From contig JAUQXG010000036.1 in the NCBI GenBank assembly GCA_030834765.1, positions 1-11,148 on the forward strand: 11,148 bases of DNA, in the 5' to 3' direction. This stretch comes from Lutispora sp. (GTDB lineage Bacteria; Bacillota; Clostridia; Lutisporales; Lutisporaceae). The notes under the pieces were generated by a model, which saw only the letters and a list, made by a program, of their open reading frames with translations, ran no database searches and had not been told where the DNA came from. Shown here piece by piece: positions 6,968 through 11,148 of this stretch. The translations under genes were made by a program, and so were the position numbers. The first letter of the stretch is position 1; every line of letters starts with the position of its first letter.

Positions 6968-6996
6968 TTGTACTCCAATAAATTTTATGATATTTT
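6968..6996 (+). promoter_or_regulatory. Putative promoter of the DUF3870 gene
   Basis: TTGTAC (6968-6973), a 17-nt spacer, then TATTTT (6991-6996) resemble sigma-A -35 and -10 boxes. A TATAAT-like hexamer slightly downstream (about 7002-7007) is an alternative -10 box without a good -35. The gene is divergent from the serine hydrolase operon, so a promoter is expected here. Confidence 0.45.
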
Positions 6997-7029
6997 ATAT
7001 TTATAATAGCTTTAGCGGGGGGTATATCT

Positions 7030-7374
7030 TTGAAATGCAATGAAAACACCATTTATATTATAGGCAACTCGAAATCACAGCAAAACAATCCTATCACTCA
7101 TGTTTACGGACAATTTTTCATGGGGTTTCTTGTAGATGGTTCCACTGGTACTATACTGGATGTGGAGTGCAATGCAATCATATCTCTTACAAATGATATC
7201 TTAAAATGCATATTTATCGGTCAAAATATCATTTCTGACTATGATAGTCTAAGAGAACATGTGGAAAAAAGATATTTAGGTTCTTCTCAGAAAGCAATTC
7301 TTGTAGCCTTTAAGGATGGGCAAAAAAAATATATAGATTATAAAAGCGGCAAAAAAGTGGACTTAGAGTTATAG
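7030..7374 (+). CDS. DUF3870 domain protein
   Basis: Small soluble protein of 114 residues matching the DUF3870 pattern as I know it. Visible features are an opening beta strand (IYIIGNSKS), then NPITHVYGQFFMGFLVD (about 20-36), a segment with Cys47 and AIISLT, and the conserved-looking RYLGSSQKAILVAFKDGQKKYID near 81-103. No membrane segment or signal peptide. The family's biochemical function is not established. The start is TTG (7030-7032): the nearby ATG at 7035-7037 is out of frame, and a G-rich site (GGGGGG, 7017-7022) lies 7 nt upstream. It is divergent from the murein-peptide cluster and convergent with the DMT transporter; whether it shares a function with the peptide cluster cannot be told. 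The tail after 103 (KSGKKVDLEL) is Lys-rich, and the stop codon lies in the loop of a hairpin. Confidence 0.82.
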   Translation: MKCNENTIYIIGNSKSQQNNPITHVYGQFFMGFLVDGSTGTILDVECNAIISLTNDILKCIFIGQNIISDYDSLREHVEKRYLGSSQKAILVAFKDGQKKYIDYKSGKKVDLEL

Positions 7375-7382
7375 CTCTAAGT
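7361..7382. repeat. Hairpin 1 of a tandem pair, at the DUF3870 stop codon
   Basis: ACTTAGAG / CTCTAAGT arms (7361-7368, 7375-7382) enclose a 6-nt loop that contains the DUF3870 stop codon. Its core TTAGAGTTATAGCTCTAA is an imperfect copy of the core of the next hairpin. Confidence 0.6.
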
Positions 7383-7411
7383 GGATTTAGGGCTGTAGCC
7401 CTAAATCCTTT
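7383..7411 (+). terminator. Hairpin 2 of the tandem pair, probable convergent terminator
   Basis: Perfect 12-bp arms GGATTTAGGGCT (7383-7394) and AGCCCTAAATCC (7397-7408) with a 2-nt centre, followed on the plus strand only by TTTC. It lies 9 nt after the DUF3870 stop, and its right arm contains the stop codon of the convergent DMT transporter. The short T run makes it a weak intrinsic terminator by rule, but its position between convergent genes fits that role. Confidence 0.6.
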
Positions 7412-8300
7412 CTCCTATATCATCCTCTCCCTCTCTATTCAATAATACGATAGCTCCCATAATCAAAATACTTCCGACAATCTGAATAAATATTAACTTT
7501 TCACCAAGTATGAAGCTTGACATAAGAAGTGTGAAAGGTATTTCTCCAGTTGCAGCTACCGATGCAATTTGTGCTCCAAGTATATTAATGCCTGAATAAA
7601 GAAATACAACAGGCAATATTCCTGTAACGATAGCCAAAACAAAAACATATTTTACTAACTCAAAATCCGCAAAATAGTTTTTGAAATAAAAGCCAGGATT
7701 GATGGCAGAAACGAAGATTACTACTACCACGCAGCAGTAGAAAAGTATGGCTCCCGGAGAGTAGCTTCTAAGCTTTTTATCCGCATAAATATTATAAAAG
7801 GCATAGGATATGCTTGATATAAAGCCAGTCATTACCCCGATTACATCAAGGGTAGAGATATTTTCAGGCGTAATATTCAACACCAGTATGCTTCCGATAA
7901 ACGTGGCAAGCACTGCTATGATTTTTGGCAAGCTGGCCCTTTGTTTTTCAAATAAAATAAAATATAAGGTGATAAAAATTGGATTTGTAAAAAGCAGCAA
8001 ACAGGAAATAGAAGCACTGATTCTTTGCAGCGTGATATAATAAAAAATCAAAACAGGTATACTTCCTAATAGTCCCTGAACTGAAATTATCTTAATATCC
8101 TTAAATTCAAGTTTTATATCTTTGAACTTCTTAAATCCAAAATATATGCCCAGCACTGCAACTTGAATGATATTTTGCATAATGATCAAATCTAGGACAG
8201 GTATACCAAATCTAAAAATCAACTTGCTGATAATCCCCATTAAAGAAAAACAAAAAGCTGATAAAAACATATATAAAAGCCCGATATATTTCTTACTCAT
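7401..8300 (-). CDS. EamA/DMT-superfamily membrane transporter
   Basis: Integral membrane protein of 299 residues with about ten hydrophobic helices in two EamA-type halves (about 1-140 and 150-290), the layout of the drug/metabolite transporter superfamily. Family members export or import amino acids, nucleosides or other small metabolites; substrate cannot be read from the sequence. The first half begins GLLYMFLSAFCFSLMGIISK, typical of EamA proteins; near the C-terminus PFTLLMSSFILGEKL matches the usual EamA ending where a Gly-Glu precedes the last helix. A longer frame starts at 8324, but the ATG at 8298-8300 has a GGAGGG site 6 nt upstream and gives the expected N-terminus, so I chose it. 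The stop codon lies inside the terminator-like hairpin shared with DUF3870. The final GEDDIGERI is a polar cytoplasmic tail. Confidence 0.9.
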   Translation of the reverse strand: MSKKYIGLLYMFLSAFCFSLMGIISKLIFRFGIPVLDLIIMQNIIQVAVLGIYFGFKKFKDIKLEFKDIKIISVQGLLGSIPVLIFYYITLQRISASISCLLLFTNPIFITLYFILFEKQRASLPKIIAVLATFIGSILVLNITPENISTLDVIGVMTGFISSISYAFYNIYADKKLRSYSPGAILFYCCVVVVIFVSAINPGFYFKNYFADFELVKYVFVLAIVTGILPVVFLYSGINILGAQIASVAATGEIPFTLLMSSFILGEKLIFIQIVGSILIMGAIVLLNREGEDDIGERI

Positions 8301-8333
8301 TTTAGCCCTCCACCTATTTCTCACTATATTTTC

Positions 8334-8370
8334 ATTGTACTGTCTAATTATCTAATTGTCTAATGAGACA
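8334..8370 (-). promoter_or_regulatory. Putative DMT transporter promoter in an octamer repeat
   Basis: On the minus strand TTAGAC (8358-8363), an 18-nt spacer and TACAAT (8334-8339) could form a sigma-A promoter 34 nt upstream of the start codon. The spacer and -35 region consist of three tandem octamers (TCTAATTA, TCTAATTG, TCTAATGA at 8343-8366 on the plus strand), and TGTCT/AGACA (8357-8361/8366-8370) is a small dyad overlapping the -35 box. Confidence 0.4.
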
Positions 8371-8587
8371 TAGTAGGAGTTTTGCCATGGAAAATAGATT
8401 TTCAAAACATTCCATTGATTTCCACCTTCTTCATTCATGATCCGCAGTTTTCCATAGGCATCTTCAAGAAAATAATCAACCCATATGCTAACCTATTTCT
8501 CATCTCTTCCTTGCTATTTTCTTTTAAATGCCTTATATAAAATGAAAAATCTGTTATAATATGAATATCTAAGGTGTTTATAAGCAC
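8352..8587 (-). pseudogene. Possible frameshifted gene remnant
   Basis: No intact gene lies between 8301 and 8676, but two overlapping minus-strand open frames here read like protein. Frame A (8587 down to 8435) includes FSFYIRHLKENSKEEM and RNRLAYG. Frame B (8492 down to the stop at 8352-8354) gives 46 stop-free codons including DYFLEDAYGKLRIMN, NQWNVLKIYFPW and QNSYYVSLDN. Joining A to B by one shift near 8478-8490 gives one continuous peptide of about 78 residues rich in Trp, Tyr, Asp and Glu. There is no ribosome binding site at the GTG that opens frame A, and the 5' part overlaps the ppiB promoter, so this looks like the decayed C-terminal part of an old gene rather than an active one. 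I do not recognise the family, and chance open frames remain possible. Confidence 0.35.
8533..8560 (+). promoter_or_regulatory. Putative ppiB promoter, extended -10
   Basis: TATAAT at 8555-8560 preceded by TG at 8552-8553 forms an extended -10 element (TGNTATAAT). TTATAT at 8533-8538, 16 nt upstream, is a weak -35 box. Transcription would start near 8567 and give a leader of about 110 nt before ppiB. Confidence 0.6.
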
Positions 8588-8597
8588 CTAATTTTTT
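8572..8597 (+). terminator. Hairpin with U tract at the 5' end of the ppiB leader
   Basis: AGGTGT (8572-8577) pairs with GCACCT (8584-8589, one G-U) and is followed by AA and six T. It begins only a few nucleotides after the predicted transcription start, so it may be an early attenuator or a 5' stabilising hairpin instead of a true gene-end terminator. Confidence 0.4.
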
Positions 8598-8610
8598 CTA
8601 GAGGAAGATG

Positions 8611-8650
8611 GCTTGAAAAAGCTATCCCTTTTATCAATTTAATTTTACGC
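8611..8650 (+). repeat. Leader repeat, copy 1 (before ppiB)
   Basis: This 40-nt segment (beginning GCTTGAAAAAGCTATC) matches 9223-9261 at about 34 of 40 aligned positions with one gap. Both copies lie upstream of the ribosome binding site of a plus-strand gene and are followed by AGCTGCA just before the Shine-Dalgarno site. Copy 1 is followed by a GCAGC-ATA-GCTGC hairpin (8649-8661). Confidence 0.55.
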
Positions 8651-8676
8651 AGCATAGCTGCAGGAGGGAGTTAAAA

Positions 8677-9207
8677 ATGGCACAAAATCCAATCGTAACA
8701 ATTGAAATGGAAAATGGTAATCTAATAAAAGTTGAATTATATCCTGAAACAGCACCAAATACAGTGAAAAATTTCATAAATCTTATTGATGCAAACTATT
8801 ATGATGGTTTGATTTTTCACAGAGTCATCCCTAACTTTATGATTCAAGGCGGCTGCCCATTAGGTCAAGGCACAGGCGGTCCAGGATACAGCATAAAAGG
8901 GGAGTTCAAATCAAATGGTGTTAATAACCCTCTTAGTCATGACAGAGGCGTAATTTCCATGGCTAGAGCAATGCCTAAGGATTCCGCTGGATCTCAGTTC
9001 TTTATCATGCATGCAAAATCACCGCATTTAGATGGTCAATATGCAGCCTTCGGAAAAGTTACAGAGGGTATGGAAGAAGTAGATAGAATCGTAAGTGTAA
9101 AAAAAGATCGAAACGATAAGCCAAATGAAGACCAAAAAACGAAAAAAGTAAGCGTTGAAACTTTTGGAGTTGACTATGGTACAGTAGAGAAACTTGACGA
9201 AATTTAG
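8677..9207 (+). CDS. ppiB: Peptidyl-prolyl cis-trans isomerase, cyclophilin type
   Basis: Cytoplasmic cyclophilin that speeds cis-trans isomerisation of Xaa-Pro bonds during protein folding. The 176-residue protein is a single cyclophilin domain with the normal motifs: YDGLIFHRVIPNFMIQGG (about 42-59, with the catalytic Arg in FHRV), GTGGPGY (66-72), ISMARA with SAGSQFFIMH (about 92-111) and HLDGQYAAFGKV (116-127). No signal peptide. The C-terminal extension after about residue 140 is Lys/Asp-rich (KKDRNDKPNEDQKTKKV) and ends with a short strand-like segment, as in other clostridial PpiB proteins. ATG start with a strong GGAGGGAG (8663-8670). It has its own promoter and structured leader. It precedes nadE on the same strand, separated by 112 nt that include a hairpin and a repeat of its own leader. 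Confidence 0.96.
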   Translation: MAQNPIVTIEMENGNLIKVELYPETAPNTVKNFINLIDANYYDGLIFHRVIPNFMIQGGCPLGQGTGGPGYSIKGEFKSNGVNNPLSHDRGVISMARAMPKDSAGSQFFIMHAKSPHLDGQYAAFGKVTEGMEEVDRIVSVKKDRNDKPNEDQKTKKVSVETFGVDYGTVEKLDEI

Positions 9208-9222
9208 TCATCGGCGTGAATA

Positions 9223-9261
9223 GCTTAAAAAAGCTATCGCTTTTTCAATTTATTTTTGTGC
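9223..9261 (+). repeat. Leader repeat, copy 2 (between ppiB and nadE)
   Basis: Matches copy 1 at 8611-8650. Unlike copy 1 it preserves a clean AAAAAGC-TATC-GCTTTTT hairpin. The downstream AAGCTGCAAGGAAGG also echoes the AGCTGCAGGAGGGAG before ppiB. Confidence 0.55.
9228..9245 (+). terminator. Short hairpin after ppiB, possible terminator
   Basis: AAAAAGC (9228-9234) and GCTTTTT (9239-9245) form a 7-bp stem with a TATC loop, 20 nt after the ppiB stop and followed by CAATTTATTTTT. Few G-C pairs make it weak, so ppiB and nadE may be partly co-transcribed. Confidence 0.4.
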
Positions 9262-9265
9262 TAAA

Positions 9266-9297
9266 GTATCAATTATGACACTACATAATTGACACTA
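9266..9297 (+). promoter_or_regulatory. Dyad with direct repeats upstream of nadE
   Basis: TCAATTATG (9269-9277) and CATAATTGA (9284-9292) are perfect inverted arms with a 6-nt centre; AGT and ACT extend them outward. The octamer TGACACTA also occurs twice in direct orientation, at 9276-9283 and 9290-9297, 14 nt apart. It may be an operator or RNA hairpin controlling nadE. I cannot assign it to a known NAD-biosynthesis regulator. Confidence 0.4.
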
Positions 9298-9319
9298 AGC
9301 TGCAAGGAAGGAATGAAAT

Positions 9320-11148
9320 GTGGATATTTCCTATTTAAAAGTATCAGCAGCATCTCCCATTACAGATGTTGCCAATATTGAATTTAACATAGCCAATATA
9401 AAAAAATGTATAGAAGAAGCCACAGCCAAGGAAAGCAAGCTTATTGTTTTCCCTGAGCTGTGCATTACTTCTTATACCTGCGGCGATTTATTTTTTCAGC
9501 AAAAGCTTTGGAAAAAGTCTAATGAAGCTTTGGAAGCATTATGTACATATTCTAAGGCCAAAGATATTGTTATTGCTGTAGGTGCACCCCTTTTATACAA
9601 TAGCACTTTGTATAACTGCGCTTATATCGTTTTTAAAGGCCAAATATTAGGCATTGTTCCCAAAAGCTATATACCTAATTATACAGAGTTTTATGAAAAA
9701 AGATGGTTTGCAGAAGGCTTAGGGTTAGTGAGCAAGAAAGTGGATCTCCCTTTTCAAAAGCAAATACCTTTTGGAACAAATCTGATATTTTGCTGTGAAG
9801 ACATCAAGATAGGCTTTGAAATATGTGAAGACCTATGGGTTACAATCCCTCCAAGCAGCTATCTGAGCTTACTAGGCGCAAATATACTATGTAATTTGTC
9901 CGCTTCCAACGAAATCGTAAGCAAGTCTGCCTATAGAGCGCAACTGGTACAATCTCAAAGCTCAAGGTGCATGGCAGCTTACATATATACTTCCAGTGGA
10001 GTCTTTGAATCCTCCACTGACTTAGTCTTTAGCGGTCATATGATGATTAGTGAATATGGTTCTATGCTAAATGAAAACAGTAGATTTTCAAGAGACAATG
10101 AGGTTATCAATGCAATTGTAGATATTAATAAGCTGACCAGTGAGAGAATGAAGAATGTCAGCTTTAAAGACAGCAAGATACTTTGTGGCTATGAAGCGGA
10201 AGAGATTCGTTTTCAATTTGAGAATAGGACTATAAGCAAGTTCGACAGATATATTGATAAGCATCCTTTTGTACCATCAGATGAAAATGTCCGTGATGCA
10301 AGATGCAAGGAAATATTTGATATACAAACGGCGGCTCTTGCAAAACGAATGTGCTTTACAAAGCATCAAAAAGCAGTGATAGGTATTTCCGGAGGACTGG
10401 ACTCAACACTAGCTATGCTAGTCATTGTCAAAACCTTTGATATGCTAAAATTGCCTAGAGAGAATATTATCACCGTCACAATGCCTGGTTTTGGCACAAC
10501 AGATCGGACTTATCAAAATGCTATCAACCTTTGTAAAAACCTGGGTACAGATTTAAGAGAAATCGACATTGTACCAGCTTGCTTACAGCATTTTAAGGAT
10601 ATCGGACATGATGTAAATACTCATGATGTGACCTATGAAAATGTTCAAGCCAGAGAGCGTACACAAATACTTATGGATATTGGAAATAAAGAAGCTGCAC
10701 TACAGATCGGAACAGGAGATTTGTCTGAGCTTGCTTTAGGCTGGTGTACCTATAATGGAGATCATATGTCCATGTACTCTGTAAACTGTTCTATCCCCAA
10801 AACTCTTGTAAGGTATTTAGTCAGATATGTTGCGCAAAAGGAAATGGATGATCATACATCAGCCATACTTCTTGATGTACTTGATACACCAGTTAGCCCA
10901 GAGCTTCTTCCCAAAAGCACAACCGGAGATATCGTTCAAAAAACCGAAGATATTGTTGGACCTTATGAGCTTCACGACTTCTTTTTATACTATTTTATTA
11001 AGCAAGGAGCTTCTCCTGAGAAACTTCTTTTCCTTGCTACACAGGCTTTTCATAAGGATTACGATGATGGGACTATAAAGAAATGGCTTGATAAGTTTAT
11101 AAAGAGATTTATCACTCAACAATTTAAAAGATCAGCCTTGCCAGATGG
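9320..11148 (+). CDS. nadE: Glutamine-dependent NAD+ synthetase, 3' end cut by window
   Basis: Last step of NAD synthesis: ATP-dependent amidation of deamido-NAD using ammonia released from glutamine. The frame is open without interruption for 609 codons to the window edge; the family is usually about 640 residues, so only a short tail is missing. The N-terminal nitrilase-type glutaminase domain (about 1-280) has the Glu46 (VFPELC), Lys115 (VPKSYIPNY) and Cys169 (EICEDLW) triad. The C-terminal synthetase domain shows the ATP-binding loop SGGLDST (357-363), then VTMPGFGTT, NVQARERTQ and GTGDLSELALGW. The start is GTG (9320-9322): the ATGs at 9313 and 9318 are out of frame and an in-frame stop lies two codons upstream. 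An AGGAAGG site precedes it. A leader repeat and a dyad lie in the gap after ppiB. Confidence 0.95.
   Translation, partial: MDISYLKVSAASPITDVANIEFNIANIKKCIEEATAKESKLIVFPELCITSYTCGDLFFQQKLWKKSNEALEALCTYSKAKDIVIAVGAPLLYNSTLYNCAYIVFKGQILGIVPKSYIPNYTEFYEKRWFAEGLGLVSKKVDLPFQKQIPFGTNLIFCCEDIKIGFEICEDLWVTIPPSSYLSLLGANILCNLSASNEIVSKSAYRAQLVQSQSSRCMAAYIYTSSGVFESSTDLVFSGHMMISEYGSMLNENSRFSRDNEVINAIVDINKLTSERMKNVSFKDSKILCGYEAEEIRFQFENRTISKFDRYIDKHPFVPSDENVRDARCKEIFDIQTAALAKRMCFTKHQKAVIGISGGLDSTLAMLVIVKTFDMLKLPRENIITVTMPGFGTTDRTYQNAINLCKNLGTDLREIDIVPACLQHFKDIGHDVNTHDVTYENVQARERTQILMDIGNKEAALQIGTGDLSELALGWCTYNGDHMSMYSVNCSIPKTLVRYLVRYVAQKEMDDHTSAILLDVLDTPVSPELLPKSTTGDIVQKTEDIVGPYELHDFFLYYFIKQGASPEKLLFLATQAFHKDYDDGTIKKWLDKFIKRFITQQFKRSALPD

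Noticed and set aside
8301..8324. Longer N-terminus for the DMT transporter (MRNRWRAK).
   Set aside because: The internal ATG at 8300 has a GGAGGG site at the right distance and gives the usual EamA N-terminus.
8343..8366. Three tandem octamers as the start of a CRISPR-like or larger tandem array.
   Set aside because: Only three short units without spacers; more likely promoter-region slippage.
8387..8440. Short plus-strand ORF of 17 codons with an AGGAG site 7 nt upstream of its ATG (a possible leader peptide).
   Set aside because: It lies antisense to the more protein-like remnant, has no plus-strand promoter I can see, and ends over 200 nt before ppiB with no attenuator coupled to it.
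10827..11078. Plus-strand 83-codon open frame.
   Set aside because: It is an out-of-frame shadow inside nadE, whose own frame shows clear conserved motifs through this region.

Overview
The window is AT-rich DNA with strong AGGAGG-type ribosome binding sites, several GTG/TTG starts, tightly packed genes and compact hairpin terminators. This points to a low-GC Gram-positive bacterium, most likely an anaerobic clostridium-like Firmicute. I cannot name the genus from sequence alone. There are ten protein-coding genes (the last one cut by the window end), one probable gene remnant, and several hairpin and dyad elements. I see no tRNA, rRNA, CRISPR array, insertion sequence or phage gene.

Layout. 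Positions 1-1240 (minus strand) hold a two-gene unit: an unrecognised coiled-coil protein followed by acpS (holo-acyl-carrier-protein synthase), with terminators on either side. Positions 1252-6729 (minus strand) hold a murein-peptide salvage cluster. In transcription order it is: a cytoplasmic beta-lactamase-fold serine hydrolase, L-Ala-D/L-Glu epimerase (YkfB type), NlpC/P60 gamma-D-Glu-diamino-acid endopeptidase (YkfC type), M55 D-aminopeptidase (DppA), then, after a hairpin, an OppA/DppE-type peptide-binding lipoprotein. The cluster is preceded at 6766-6880 by a structured leader that ends in an intrinsic terminator just before the first ribosome binding site, so it is probably controlled by attenuation or a riboswitch-like RNA. 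Divergent from it lies a small DUF3870 gene (7030-7374, plus), then a convergent EamA/DMT transporter (7401-8300, minus), with a tandem pair of near-identical hairpins between their ends. Positions 8301-8676 hold no intact gene but contain a likely decayed, frameshifted coding fragment and the ppiB promoter and leader. Finally come ppiB (cyclophilin) and nadE (glutamine-dependent NAD+ synthetase, open at the window edge), both on the plus strand; their upstream leaders share a repeated segment of about 40 nt.

How the genes work together. The lipoprotein would capture oligopeptides, including cell-wall peptides, outside the membrane, although its permease and ATPase genes are not here. In the cytoplasm the NlpC/P60 enzyme would release L-Ala-D-Glu from murein tripeptide, the epimerase would convert it to L-Ala-L-Glu for ordinary dipeptidases, and DppA would process peptides with an N-terminal D-residue. 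This resembles the dpp and ykf genes of Bacillus subtilis joined in one run, with a serine hydrolase standing where the LD-carboxypeptidase YkfA would be. That serine hydrolase and its leader RNA are the least explained parts of the window.
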